Source: Cyprinodon diabolis (Eukaryota > Chordata > Actinopteri > Cyprinodontiformes > Cyprinodontidae). From it: DNA of 64,000 nt. This document shows, in pieces, positions 44,764-58,275 of this stretch. Position 1 is the stretch's first letter. The number at the start of each line of letters is the position of its first letter. The DNA is taken from positions 62,001 through 126,000 of the forward strand of contig JARPUW010000567.1 of assembly GCA_030533445.1 (NCBI GenBank), in the 5' to 3' direction. The notes beneath the pieces were generated by a model that saw nothing but the letters and a program-made list of their open reading frames with translations, did not search any database and was not told where the DNA came from. The position numbers and the translations under genes are program-made.

Positions 44764-47423
44764 AATGAGCAATATGCCAGAATGTATGAGTGTGTATAAG
44801 GAAGAGGCTTTTATTCTGTAGAGTCCTTGTAGTCTTATTTTGAAAGTCTATCATGAATGTGCATCAAAAGATGGGTCACGCCCAGCAGTGATATAGAATC
44901 CATTTCCAAATGTTAAATCACTGGTTTTCCATGTTATTAGGTGAATAGTTGCTGTATTACAGAGTAAATGGGAGACTTTTATTGTGAAATTTGCTCTGGG
45001 GTGTGTTTTGAAAAGGTCACTAGAGTCTAATAAAAACAACCTGGAAGAGTTTGGGTCATAATGTTGAGCCATTTGCATCAATTAATGCATTACTATAATC
45101 TAGAGGCTTTTATTTTGTAGGGTCCCTGGAGTCTTATTTTGAAAGTCCAACAGAGTTGTGTTTATAGAAAATGTTCAGACCCGTCAATGATAGTTGATTA
45201 CTTTCCAATCGTTAAATCACTCTTTTTCCATGTTATTAGGGCAGTAGATGAAGCGGAAATGGGAGGCTTTTATTTTGAAATTTGCTATAGGGTGTGTTTT
45301 AAACAGTCTCCTAGAGTCTATTCTCTAAAACGGGGTTGAGTTTGGGTCATAATGTTGAGCCATATAGGGCAATAAATATATGTAAAAAATATAGAGGCTT
45401 TTATTTTGTAGGGTCCCTGGAGTCTTATTTTGAAAGTCTATCAGTGCTGAGTGGCAAGGGAAGTGTCATGGACAGCAGTCATATAGTATCCATTTCCCAA
45501 TGTTAAATCAGTCCTTTCACCCTCCATTAGATTAATATGTGCTGTTTAAAACAGCAGAGGTAAAATCTGTTTGAAGCTTGGTAACCTTGACAACGCTTAA
45601 CGAGCCTCTCACTGACACAGACAACAGCTGCACTCACTATTGGTTTCTTCTTCCCAGGCTTTTTTGTATGGGAAGAACGGCACCGAACAAACGACTACTG
45701 ATCAAAAACCGTATGAGTTATTCAAAAAACATTTTCACCATGAGCATCAGCAATCCTTCGACTCCAACTATACCAACTTTGGTGTATGTGTGTCATTCAG
45801 AAAAATATTTATGACGAGTTGAAAACACATAGTCTGATTCGTTTCTCTCCCATCTTCAGCTCAAAAAGAATAGAGAAAGGCTGAAACTCTCATCGACTTT
45901 AGGTTGGTCTGGAGGGTTTTTAAGGAAAAGTATTAATCCTACCGTAATTCCGAAGACATTGTGTGAGTCCAGAGGTTTCAGTCTACAAACTGACCAAAAA
46001 TGGTGACTGTAGCTCCAAATATGTGGCCGTGAGGGCGAGAATAAGATGTTTGATCTTAAAAAAATGGCCGCCTCACACTAAGATTTCAGCAGCTGCACTC
46101 TAGCAGGCTGCTGCAGAAGCTAACTGTCAGCTAGCTTCCAGGTGCTTACCCTCCGAACAAACGACTGCTGAGCAAAAACCGTAAAAGATATCTGAAAAAT
46201 TCTTTCAGTGAAAGCAACATCTATCCTTTGTCTCAGACTGGGGTAACCTTCATGTCTGTAGGTCTTTCACAACCCAAAACGAAGCACAAACAAAATGGTT
46301 GGCCCACCTGCTCCTCCCTTTGTTTGAACTGCAGGACCTCACTCTCACTCACCTTTTAGCTGCTAAAGCACCCCTCCGAACAAACGACTGCTGAGTAAAA
46401 ACCGTAAAAGGTATCTGAAAAATTCTTTTTATCTAAGCGACAGCTATATCTTGTCTTCAATTGGAGTAACTTTCATGGCTGTAGGTCATCTACAAACTGA
46501 ATGGGAAGAGAAAGAAAAAGAAAAAACGTTTCATCACACCTAAGCTTCTAATTGAGCTAGCTGCAGCAGGTCACTGTCACTCAGCTTTCAGGTGCTTAAA
46601 ATGTCCTCCGAACAAACGACTGCTGAGCAAAAACCGTATGAGTTATTCAAAAAATTTTTTCACCGTGAGCGTCAGTCATCCTTCGACTCCAACTATGCCA
46701 ACTTTGGTGTATGTGTGTCATTCAGAAAAATATTTATGACGAGTTTAAAACACATAGTCTGATTCGTTTTTCTCCCCTCTTCTGCTCCAAAACCAATGAA
46801 AAACGGCTCTGATTTTCATCGACTTTAGGTCGGTCTGGAGGGTTTTTAAGGAAAAGTATTAATCCTACCGTAATTCCGAAGATATTGTGTGGGTCCAGAG
46901 ATTTCAGTCTACAAACTGACCAAAAATGGTGACTCTAGCTATAAATATGTGGCCGTGAGGGCGAGTTTAAAATGTTTTTTTGTGTTTAAAAAACGCCTGC
47001 CTCACACTCTAGCTTTTCAGTTGCTCCACTCTAGCAGGCTGGATTTTGCTAAAACTTTGTGGCGCTTGAGGTCTGATTATACAAAAACCGTAGCAGTTAT
47101 CAACATACCGTCTTCAGTTTTAAATAGACGAAGGATTTATCTACAAACTGAGCTTCAAACTGTTTTTCTAGGTGAATGTATGGCGACACAGTGAAGTGCT
47201 GTTTTTTATGCTTTTTTTTTCCTCTCCCCATTCATTTCCTATGGGATTTTTTTGCGACGTTTTCGCTAATAATTCGCAAACCTTCGGACTAATGAGAAAG
47301 TTTTATACAAGCACACATCACCCCATTGGTCCCGACGCGTGTGCCAACTTTGGGCCCGATCCGCCAAACCATGCGGGACTAGTTACGCGCCGAAGTTTTG
47401 GGTATACGGGAGAATTATAATAA

Positions 47424-47489
47424 TAATACGCGGAATAAATATGTGCAATAGTAGTAGGTGGGCCATGCCTTCGGCATGTGGCCCCCCAA
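47424..47489 (+). repeat. 66-bp minisatellite, one copy (U15)
   Basis: Single copy, adjacent to a class B-like block G. Confidence 0.95.
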
Positions 47490-47567
47490 CTAGAAAATTT
47501 CTAAAGAAATTTTGAGGGGGGCCACCTACTGCCCGTCTGGGGAACCGGGCCAATACGGCCCTGGCAA

Positions 47568-48350
47568 GTGATGTCGGGGCTCCCCAGACCAACTGCTTAT
47601 GCCTTTGAGGGCTGCTGAGGGAAGGAAAGAGGGCTAGGTCATGGGCAAAGAGAGCTGTGTGCCACCTGTGCTGAAATCTGGGTAATAGACGTGCACAGCG
47701 TATGATGCACAAGGGTAATATGGGTTGTCCATATTGAACCGCAGTGGGTAAAGCTCAGTTGGTGGGCTCCGCCCGCCTGCTAGGAGCCCTTGCAGCGATG
47801 AAAAAAATCCCCAATGGCGGGCATTGCCCGCCTGCTAAGAGCCATTGCAGTGATGAAATCACCAATGGCGGGCTCCGCCCGCCTGCTAGGAGCCATTGCA
47901 GTGATGAAAAAAATCACCATTGGCGGGCTCCGCCCGCCTCCTAACAGCCATTGCAGTGATGAAATCACCAATGGCGGGCTCCGCCCGCCTTCTAAGAGCC
48001 ATTGCAGTGATGAAATTACAAATGGCTATAAGCAATATGCCAGAATGTATGAGTGTGTATAAGGAAGAGGCTTTTATTTTGTAGAGTCCCTGTAGTCTTA
48101 TTTTGAAAGTCTATCATGGAAGTGCATCTATAGATGGGTCATGCCCAGCAGTGATATAGAATCCATTTCCAAATGTTAAATCACTGGTTTTCCATGTTAT
48201 TAGGTGAATAGTTCCTGTATTACAGAGTAAATGGGGGACTTTTATTGTGAAATTTGCTCTGGGGTGTGTTTTGAAAAGGTCACTAGAGTCTAATAAAAAC
48301 AACCTGGAAGAGTTTGGGTCATAATGTTGAGCCATTTGCATCAATTAATG
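47568..48350 (+). repeat. Class B-like segment (U15)
   Basis: Shares TGATGTCGGGG, GGGCTAGGTC, GAACCGCAGTGGG, GTGCATCTA and GGGTCATGCCC with U6 and U18, but keeps TGCACAAGGG and GGGAACCGGG of class A. It is a separate class B lineage or a recombinant. Confidence 0.8.
47761..48026 (+). repeat. 51-bp GC-hairpin array, class B, five hairpins (U15)
   Basis: The longest class B allele. It carries GGGCATTGCCC in the second hairpin, a second GATGAAAAAAATCACC spacer in the middle, and a CTCCTAACAGCC variant. Confidence 0.95.
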
Positions 48351-50688
48351 CATTAGTATAATCTAGAGGCTTTTATTTTGTAGGGTCCCTGGAGTCTTAT
48401 TTTGAAAGTCCAACAGAGTTGTGTTTAGAGAAAATGTTCAGACCCATCAATGATAGTTGATTACTTTCCAATCGTTAAATCACTCTTTTTCCATTTTATT
48501 AGGGCAGTAGATGAAGCGGAAATGGGAGGCTTTTATTTTGAAATTTGCCATAGGGTGTGTTTTAAACAGTCTCCTAGAGTCTATTCTCTAAAATGGGGTT
48601 GAGTTTGGGTCATAATGTTGAGCCATATAGGGCAATAAATATATGTAAAAAATATAGAGGCTTTTATTTTGAAGGGTCCCTGGAGTCTTATTTTGAAAGT
48701 CTATCAGTGCTGAGTGGCAAGGGAAGTGTCATGGACGGCAGTCATATAGTATCCATTTCCCAATGTTAAATCAGTGCTTTCACCCTCCATTAGATTAATA
48801 TGTGCTGTTTAAAACAGCAGAGGTAAAATCTGTTTGAAGCTTGGTAACCTTGACAACGCTTAACGAGCCTCTCACTGACACAGACAACAGCTGCACTCAC
48901 TATTGGTTTCTTCTTCCCAGGCTTTTTTGTATGGGAAGAACGGCACCGAACAAACGACTACTGATCAAAAACCGTATGAGTTATTCAAAAAACATTTTCA
49001 CCATGAGCATCAGCAATCCTTCGACTCCAACTATACCAACTTTGGTGTATGTGTGTCATTCAGAAAAATATTTATGACGAGTTGAAAACACATAGTCTGA
49101 TTCGTTTTTCTCCCATCTTCAGCTCAAAAAGAATGGAGAAAGGCTGAAACTCTCATCCACTTTAGGTTGGTCTGGAGGGTTTTTAAGGCAAAGTATTAAT
49201 CCTACCGTAATTCCGAAGACATTGTGTGAGTCCAGAGGTTTCAGTCTACAAACTGACCAAAAATGGTGACTGTAGCTCCAAATATGTGGCCGTGAGGGCG
49301 AGAATAAGATGTTTGATCTTAAAAAATGGCCGCCTCACACTAAGATTTCAGCAGCTGCACTCTAGCAGGCTGCTGCAGAAGCTAACTGTCAGCTAGCTTC
49401 CAGGTGCTTACCCTCCGAACAAACGACTGCTGAGCAAAAACCGTAAAAGATATCTGAAAAATTCTTTCAGTGAAAGCAACATCTATCCTTTGTCTCAGAC
49501 TGGGGTAACCTTCATGTCTGTAGGTCTTTCACAACCCAAAACGAAGCACAAACAAAATGGTTGGCCCACCTGCTCCTCCCTTTGTTTGAACTGCAGGACC
49601 TCACTCTCACTCACCTTTTAGCTGCTAAAGCACCCCTCCGAACAAACGACTGCTGAGTAAAAACCGTAAAAGGTATCTGAAAAATTCTTTTTATCTAAGC
49701 GACAGCTATATCTTGTCTTCAATTGGAGTAACTTTCATGGCTGTAGGTCATCTACAAACTGAATGGGAAGAGAAAGAAAAAGAAAAAACGTTTCATCACA
49801 CCTAAGCTTCTAATTGAGCTAGCTGCAGCAGGTCACTGTCACTCAGCTTTCAGGTGCTTAAAATGTCCTCCGAACAAACGACTGCTGAGCAAAAACCGTA
49901 TGAGTTATTCAAAAAATTTTTTCACCGTGAGCGTCAGTCATCCTTCGACTCCAACTATGCCAACTTTGGTGTATGTGTGTCATTCAGAAAAATATTTATG
50001 ACGAGTTTAAAACACATAGTCGGATTCGTTTTTCTCCCCTCTTCTGCTCCAAAACCAATGAAAAACGGCTCTGATTTTCATCGACTTTAGGTCGGTCTGG
50101 AGGGTTTTTAAGGAAAAGTATTAATCCTACCGTAATTCCGAAGATATTGTGTGGGTCCAGAGATTTCAGTCTACAAACTGACCAAAAATGGTGACTCTAG
50201 CTATAAATATGTGGCCGTGAGGGCGAGTTTAAAATGTTTTTTTGTGTTTAAAAAACGCCTGCCTCACACTCTAGCTTTTCAGTTGCTCCACTCTAGCAGG
50301 CTGGATTTTGCTAAAACTTTGTGGCGCTTGAGGTCTGATTATACAAAAACCGTAGCAGTTATCAACATACCGTCTTCAGTTTTAAATAGACGAAGGATTT
50401 ATCTACAAACTGAGCTTCAAACTGTTTTTCTAGGTGAATGTATGCCGACACAGTGAAGTGCTGTTTTTTATGCTTTTTTTTTCCTCTCCCCATTCATTTC
50501 CTATGGGATTTTTTTGCGACGTTTTCGCTAATAATTCGCAAACCTTCGGACTAATGAGAAAGTTTTATACAAGCACACATCACCCCATTGGTCCCGACGC
50601 GTGTGCCAACTTTGGGCCCGATCCGCCAAACCGTGCGGGACTAGTTACGCGCCGAAGTTTTGGGTATACGGGAGAATTATAATAATAA

Positions 50689-50958
50689 TAATACGCGGAA
50701 TAAATATGTGCAATAGTAGTAGGTGGGCCATGCCTTCGGCATGTGGCCCCCCAATAATACGCGGAATAAATATGTGCAATAGTAGTAGGTGGGCCATGCC
50801 TTCGGCATGTGGCCCCCCAATAATAATACGCGGAATAAATATGTGCAATAGTAGTAGGTGGGCCATGCCTTCGGCATGTGGCCCCCCAATAATAATACGC
50901 GGAATAAATATGTGCAATAGTAGTAGGTGGGCCATGCCTTCGGCATGTGGCCCCCCAA
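50689..50958 (+). repeat. 66/69-bp minisatellite, four copies (U16)
   Basis: Longest allele in the window: 270 bp, two 66-bp plus two 69-bp copies. Each copy has the ATGCC-TTC-GGCAT hairpin. Confidence 0.95.
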
Positions 50959-51229
50959 CTAGAAAATTTCTAAAGAAATTTTGAGGGGGGCCACCTACTG
51001 CCCGTCTGGGGAACCGGGCCAATACGGCCCTGGCAAGTGACGTCGGGGCTCCCCAGACCAACTGCTTACGCCTTTGAGGGCTGCTGAGGGAAGGAAAGAG
51101 GGCAAGTTCATGGGCAAAGAGAGCTGTGTGCCACTTGTGCTGAAATCTGGGAAATAGACGTGCACAGCGTATGATGCACAAGGGTAATATGGGTTGTCCA
51201 TATTGAAACACAGTGGGTAAAGCCCAGTT

Positions 51230-51389
51230 GGCGGGCTTCGCCCGCCTGCTAGGAGCCATCTCAGTGAAGAAACAAATCACCAATGGCGGGCTCTGCCCGC
51301 CTTCTAAGAGCCATTGCAGTGATGAAATCACCAATGGCGGGCTCCGCCCGCCTGCTAAGAGCCATTGCAGTGATGTAATCACCAATGGC
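51230..51389 (+). repeat. 51-bp GC-hairpin array, three hairpins (U16)
   Basis: Contracted allele. The last spacer reads GATGTAATCACCAATGGC, so the deletion junction differs from U9 (GATGAAATC) and the two contractions look independent. Confidence 0.95.
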
Positions 51390-52203
51390 AATGAGCAATA
51401 TGCCAGAATGTATGAGTGTGTATAAGGAAGAGGCTTTTATTCTGTAGAGTCCTTGTAGTCTTATTTTGAAAGTCTATCATGAATGTGCATCAAAAGATGG
51501 GTCACGCCCAGCAGTGATATAGAATCCATTTCCAAATGTTAAATCACTGGTTTTCCATGTTATTAGGTGAATAGTTGATGTATTACAGAGTAAATGGGAG
51601 ACTTTTATTGTGAAATTTGCTCTGGGGTGTGTCTTGAAAAGGTCACTAGAGTCTAATAAAAACAACCTGGAAGAGTTTGGGTCATAATGTTGAGCCATTT
51701 GCATCAATTAATGCATTAGTATAATCTAGAGGCTTTTATTTTGTAGGGTCCCTGGAGTCTTATTTTGAAAGTCCAACAGAGTTGTGTTTATAGAAAATGT
51801 TCAGACCCGTCAATGATAGTTGATTACTTTCCAATCGTTAAATCACTCTTTTTCCATGTTATTAGGGCAGTAGATGAAGCGGAAATGGGAGGCTTTTATT
51901 TTGAAATTTGCTATAGGGTGTGTTTTAAACAGTCTCCTAGAGTCTATTCTCTAAAACGGGGTTGAGTTTGGGTCATAATGTTGAGCCATATAGGGCAATA
52001 AATATATGTAAAAAATATAGAGGCTTTTATTTTGTAGGGTCCCTGGAGTCTTATTTTGAAAGTCTATCAGTGATGAGTGGCAAGGGAAGTGTCATGGACA
52101 GCAGTCATATAGTATCCATTTCCCAATGTTAAATCAGTGCTTTCACCCTCCATTAGATTAATATGTGCTGTTTAAAACAGCAGAGATAAAATCTGTTTGA
52201 AGC

Positions 52204-55200
52204 TTGGTAACCTTGACAACGCTTAAGGAGCCTCTCACTGACACAGACAACAGCTGCACTCACTATTGGTTTCTTCTTCCCAGGCTTTTTTGTATGGGAA
52301 GAACGGCACCGAACAAACGACTGCTGAGCAAAAACCGTATGAGTTATTAAAAAAAAAAATTCACCATGAGCATCAGCAATCCTTCGACTCCAACTATACC
52401 AACTTTGGTGTATGTGTGTCATTCAGAACAATATTTATGACGACTTGAAAACACATAGTCTGATTCGTTTCTCTCCCATCTTCAGCTCAAAAAGAATGGA
52501 GAAAGGCTGAAACTCATCGACTTTAGGTTGGTCTGGAGGGTTTTTAAGGAAAAGTATTAATCCTACCGTGATTCCGAAGACATTGCGTGAGTCCAGAGGT
52601 TTCAGTCTACAAACTGACCAAAAATGGTGACTGTAGCTCCAAATATGTGGCCGTGAGGGCGAGAATAAGATGTTTGATCTTAAAAAAATGGCCGCCTCAC
52701 ACTAAGATTTCAGCAGCTGCACTCTAGCAGGCTGCTGCAGAAGCTAACTGTCAGCTAGCTTCCAGGTGCTTACCCTCCGAACAAACGACTGCTGAGCAAA
52801 AACCGTAAAAGATATCTGAAAAATTCTTTCAGTGAAAGCAACATCTATCCTTTGTCTCAGACTGGGGTAACCTTCATGTCTGTAGGTCTTTCACAACCCA
52901 AAACGAAGCACAAACAAAATGGTTGGCCCACCTGCTCCTCCCTTTGTTTGAACTGCAGGACATCACTCTCACTCACCTTTTAGCTGCTAAAGCACCCCTC
53001 CGAACAAACGACTGCTGAGTAAAAACCGTAAAAGGTATCTGAAAAATTCTTTTTATCTAAGCTACAGCTATATCTTGTCTTCAATTGGAGTAACTTTCAT
53101 GGCTGTAGGTCATCTACAAACTGAATGGGAAGAGAAAGAAAAAGAAAAAACGTTTCATCACACCTAAGCTTCTAATTGAGCTAGCTGCAGCAGGTCACTG
53201 TCACTCAGCTTTCAGGTGCTTAAAATGTCCTCCGAACAAACGACTGCTGAGCAAAAACCGTATGAGTTATTCAAAAAATTTTTTCACCGTGAGCGTCAGT
53301 CATCCTTCGACTCCAACTATGCCAACTTTGGTGTATGTGTGTCATTCAGAAAAATATTTATGACGAGTTTAAAACACATAGTCTGATTCGTTTTTCTCCC
53401 CTCTTCTGCTCCAAAACCAATGAAAAACGGCTCTGATTTTCATCGACTTTAGGTCGGTCTGGAGGGTTTTTAAGGAAAAGTATTAATCCTACCGTAATTC
53501 CGAAGATATTGTGTGGGTCCAGAGATTTCAGTCTACAAACTGACCAAAAATGGTGACTCTAGCTATAAATATGTGGCCGTGAGGGCGAGTTTAAAATGTT
53601 TTTTTGTGTTTAAAAAACGCCTGCCTCACACTCTAGCTTTCCAGTTGCTCCACTCTAGCAGGCTGAATTTTGCTAAAACTTTGTGGCGCTTGAGGTCTGA
53701 TTATACAAAAACCGTAGCAGTTATCAACATACCGTCTTCAGTTTTAAATAGAGGAAGGATTTATCTACAAACTGAGCTTCAAACTGTTTTTCTAGGTGAA
53801 TGTATGCCGACACAGTGAAGTGCTGTTTTTTATGCTTTTTTTTACCTCTTCCCATTCATTTCCTATGGGATTTTTTTGCGACGTTTTCGCTAATAATTCG
53901 CAAACCTTCGGACTAATGAGAAAGTTTTATACAAGCACACATCACCCCATTGGTCCCAACGCGTGTGCCAACTTTGGGCCCGATCCGCCAAACCGTGCGG
54001 GACTAGTTACGTGCCGAAGTTTTGGGTATACGGGAGAATTATAATAATAACTAGAAAATTTCTAAAGAAATTTTGAGGGGGGCCACCTACTGCCCGTCTG
54101 GGGAACCGGGCCAATACGGCCCTGGCAAGTGACGTCGGGGCTCCCCAGACCAACTGCTTACGCCTTTGAGGGCTGCTGAGGGAAGGAAAGAGGGCAAGTT
54201 CATGGGCAAAGAGAGCTGTGTGCCACTTGTGCTGAAATCTGGGAAATAGACGTGCACAGCGTATGATGCACAAGGGTAATATGGGTTGTCCATATTGAAA
54301 CACAGTGGGTAAAGCCCAGTTGGCGGGCTTCGCCCGCCTGCTAGGAGCCATCTCAGTGAAGAAAAAAATCACCAATGGCGGGCTCTGCCCGCCTTCTAAG
54401 AGCCATTGCAGTGATGAAATCACCAATGGCGGGCTCCGCCCGCCTGCTAAGAGCCATTGCAGTGATGTAATCACCTTTGGCGGGCTCCGCCCGCCTGTTA
54501 CCATTGGCGGGCTCCGCCCGCCTTCTAAGAGCCATTGCAGTGATGAAATCACCAATGGCAATGAGCAATATGCCAGAATGTATGAGTGTGTATAAGGAAG
54601 AGGCTTTTATTCTGTAGAGTCCTTGTAGTCTTATTTTGAAAGTCTATCATGAATGTGCATCAAAAGATGGGTCACGCCCAGCAGTGATATAGAATCCATT
54701 TCCAAATGTTAAATCACTGGTTTTCCATGTTATTAGGTGAATAGTTGCTGTATTACAGAGTAAATGGGAGACTTTTATTGTGAAATTTGCTCTGGGGTGT
54801 GTTTTGAAAAGGTCACTAGAGTCTAATAAAAACAACCTGGAAGAGTTTGGGTCATAATGTTGAGCCATTTGCATCAATTAATGCATTACTATAATCTAGA
54901 GGCTTCTATTTTGTAGGGTCCCTGGAGTCTTATTTTGAAAGTCCAACAGAGTTGTGTTTATAGAAAATGTTCAGACCCGTCAATGATAGTTGATTACTTT
55001 CCAATCGTTAAATCACTCTTTTTCCATGTTATTAGGGCAGTAGATGAAGCGGAAATGGGAGGCTTTTATTTTGAAATTTGCTATAGGGTGTGTTTTAAAC
55101 AGTCTCCTAGAGTCTATTCTCTAAAACGGGGTTGAGTTTGGGTCATAATGTTGAGCCATATAGGGCAATAAATATATGTAAAAAATATAGAGGCTTTTAT

Positions 55201-55373
55201 TTTGTAGGGTCCCTGGAGTCTTATTTTGAAAGTCTATCAGTGCTGAGTGGCAAGGGAAGTGTCATGTACAGCAGTCATATAGTATCCATTTCCCAATGTT
55301 AAATCAGTCCTTTCACCCTCCATTAGATTAATATGTGCTGTTTAAAACAGCAGAGGTAAAATCTGTTTGAAGC
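52204..55373 (+). repeat. Unit U17 (3,170 bp)
   Basis: Complete unit without the minisatellite, five hairpins. Its first monomer reads ACTGCTGAGC instead of the usual ACTACTGATC of that position, as if converted by a later monomer, and is followed by an unusual run of ten or more A near 52350. It shares variants with U1 and U7 early on and with U5 late. Confidence 0.95.
54322..54559 (+). repeat. 51-bp GC-hairpin array, five hairpins (U17)
   Basis: Same layout as U1, without private changes that I noticed. Confidence 0.95.
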
Positions 55374-57219
55374 TTGGTAACCTTGACAACGCTTAACGAG
55401 CCTCTCACTGACACAGACAACAGCTGCACTCACTATTGGTTTCTTCTTCCCAGGCTTTTTTGTATGGGAAGAACGGCACCGAACAAACGACTACTGATCA
55501 AAAACCGTATGAGTTATTCAAAAAACATTTTCACCATGAGCATCAGCAATCCTTCGACTCCAACTATACCAACTTTGGTGTATGTGTGTCATTCAGAAAA
55601 ATATTTATGACGAGTTGAAAACACATAGTCTGATTCGTTTCTCTCCCATCTTCAGCTCAAAAAGAATAGAGAAAGGCTGAAACTCTCATCGACTTTAGGT
55701 TGGTCTGGAGGGTTTTTAAGGAAAAGTATTAATCCTACCGTAATTCCGAAGACATTGTGTGAGTCCAGAGGTTTCAGTCTACAAACTGACCAAAAATGGT
55801 GACTGTAGCTCCAAATATGTGGCCGTGAGGGCGAGAATAAGATGTTTGATCTTAAAAAAATGGCCGCCTCACACTAAGATTTCAGCAGCTGCACTCTAGC
55901 AGGCTGCTGCAGAAGCTAACTGTCAGCTAGCTTCCAGGTGCTTACCCTCCGAACAAACGACTGCTGAGCAAAAACCGTAAAAGATATCTGAAAAATTCTT
56001 TCAGTGAAAGCAACATCTATCCTTTGTCTCAGACTGGGGTAACCTTCATGTCTGTAGGTCTTTCACAACCCAAAACGAAGCACAAACAAAATGGTTGGCC
56101 CACCTGCTCCTCCCTTTGTTTGAACTGCAGGACCTCACTCTCACTCACCTTTTAGCTGCTAAAGCACCCCTCCGAACAAACGACTGCTGAGTAAAAACCG
56201 TAAAAGGTATCTGAAAAATTCTTTTTATCTAAGCGACAGCTATATCTTGTCTTCAATTGGAGTAACTTTCATGGCTGTAGGTCATCTACAAACTGAATGG
56301 GAAGAGAAAGAAAAAGAAAAAACGTTTCATCACACCTAAGCTTCTAATTGAGCTAGCTGCAGCAGGTCACTGTCACTCAGCTTTCAGGTGCTTAAAATGT
56401 CCTCCGAACAAACGACTGCTGAGCAAAAACCGTATGAGTTATTCAAAAAATTTTTTCACCGTGAGCGTCAGTCATCCTTCGACTCCAACTATGCCAACTT
56501 TGGTGTATGTGTGTCATTCAGAAAAATATTTATGACGAGTTTAAAACACATAGTCTGATTCGTTTTTCTCCCCTCTTCTGCTCCAAAACCAATGAAAAAC
56601 GGCTCTGATTTTCATCGACTTTAGGTCGGTCTGGAGGGTTTTTAAGGAAAAGTATTAATCCTACCGTAATTCCGAAGATATTGTGTGGGTCCAGAGATTT
56701 CAGTCTACAAACTGACCAAAAATGGTGACTCTAGCTATAAATATGTGGCCGTGAGGGCGAGTTTAAAATGTTTTTTTGTGTTTAAAAAACGCCTGCCTCA
56801 CACTCTAGCTTTTCAGTTGCTCCACTCTAGCAGGCTGGATTTTGCTAAAACTTTGTGGCGCTTGAGGTCTGATTATACAAAAACCGTAGCAGTTATCAAC
56901 ATACCGTCTTCAGTTTTAAATAGACGAAGGATTTATCTACAAACTGAGCTTCAAACTGTTTTTCTAGGTGAATGTATGCCGACACAGTGAAGTGCTGTTT
57001 TTTATGCTTTTTTTTTCCTCTCCCCATTCATTTCCTATGGGATTTTTTTGCGACGTTTTCGCTAATAATTCGCAAACCTTCGGACTAATGAGAAAGTTTT
57101 ATACAAGCACACATCACCCCATTGGTCCCGACGCGTGTGCCAACTTTGGGCCCGATCCGCCAAACCGTGCGGGACTAGTTACGCGCCGAAGTTTTGGGTA
57201 TACGGGAGAATTATAATAA

Positions 57220-57420
57220 TAATACGCGGAATAAATATGTGCAATAGTAGTAGGTGGGCCATGCCTTCGGCATGTGGCCCCCCAATAATAATACGCGGAA
57301 TAAATATGTGCAATAGTAGTAGGTGGGCCATGCCTTCGGCATGTGGCCCCCCAATAATACGCGGAATAAATATGTGCAATAGTAGTAGGTGGGCCATGCC
57401 TTCGGCATGTGGCCCCCCAA
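57220..57420 (+). repeat. 66/69-bp minisatellite, three copies (U18)
   Basis: Three copies in 201 bp. This accounts exactly for the length difference from U6 in the otherwise colinear block. Confidence 0.95.
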
Positions 57421-57473
57421 CTAGAAAATTTCTAAAGAAATTTTGAGGGGGGCCACCTACTGCCCGTCTGGGG

Positions 57474-58275
57474 AACAGGGCCAATACGGCCCTGGCAAGT
57501 GATGTCGGGGCTCCCCAGACCAACTGCTTACGCCTTTGAGGGCTGCTGAGGGAAGGAAAGAGGGCTAGGTCATGGGCAAAGAGAGCTGTGTGCCACTTGT
57601 GCTGAAATCTGGGAAATAGACGTGCACAGCGTATGATGCAAAAGGGTAATATGGGTTGTCCATATTGAACCGCAGTGGGTAAAGCTCAGTTGGTGGGCTC
57701 CGCCCGCCTGCTAGGAGCCCTTGCAGCGATGAAAAAAATCACCAATGGCGGGCTCTGCCCGCCTGCTAAGAGCCATTGCAGTGATGAAATCACCAATGGC
57801 GGGCTCCGCCCGCCTTCTAAGAGCCATTGCAGTGATGAAATCACCAATGGCGGGCTCCGCCCGCCTTCTAAGAGCCATTGCAGTGATGAAATTACAAATG
57901 GCAATGAGCAATATGCCAGAATGTATGAGTGTGTATAAGGAAGAGGCTTTTATTCTGTAGAGTCCCTGGAGTCTTATTTTGAAAGTCTATCATGGAAGTG
58001 CATCTAAAGATGGGTCATGCCCAGCAGTTATATAGAATCAATTTCCAAATGTTAAATCACTGGTTTTCCATGTTATTAGGTGAATAGTTGCTGTATTACA
58101 GAGTAAATGGGAGACTTTTATTGTGAAATTTGCTCTGGGTGTGTTTTGAAAAGGTCACTAGAGTCTAATAAAAACAACCTGGAAGAGTTTGGGTCATAAT
58201 GTTGAGCCATTTGCATCAATTAATGCATTAGTATAATCTAGAGGCTTTTATTTTGTAGGGTCGCTGGAGTCTTAT
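57474..58275 (+). repeat. Class B segment (U18)
   Basis: Matches U6 in all markers, including AGTTATATAGAATCAA and the TCGCTGGAGTC at the start of S2. Confidence 0.85.
57692..57902 (+). repeat. 51-bp GC-hairpin array, class B, four hairpins (U18)
   Basis: Same layout and variants as U6. Confidence 0.95.

Larger units (their letters stand above)
42370..45577 (+). repeat. Unit U14 (3,208 bp)
   Basis: Complete unit with one minisatellite copy and a four-hairpin array. It matches U9 up to 44215, then diverges at the start of the minisatellite. GCGAGGAGCC near 44572 and GGGTAAAGAG near 44437 are private. Confidence 0.95.
45578..48840 (+). repeat. Unit U15 (3,263 bp), class B-like
   Basis: Complete unit with one minisatellite copy and a five-hairpin class B array (47761-48026) with its own variants, such as GGGCATTGCCC near 47819. 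It keeps the class A GGGAACCGGG at the start of block G but has class B TGATGTCGGGG. S2 and S3 also carry several private changes (48427, 48446, 48494, 48549, 48594, 48671), which makes this the most divergent class B unit. Confidence 0.95.
48841..52203 (+). repeat. Unit U16 (3,363 bp)
   Basis: Complete unit with the longest minisatellite (four copies, 270 bp) and a three-hairpin 51-bp array. It therefore combines one expanded and one contracted internal array. ACATAGTCGG near 50019 is shared with U7 and U19. Confidence 0.95.
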
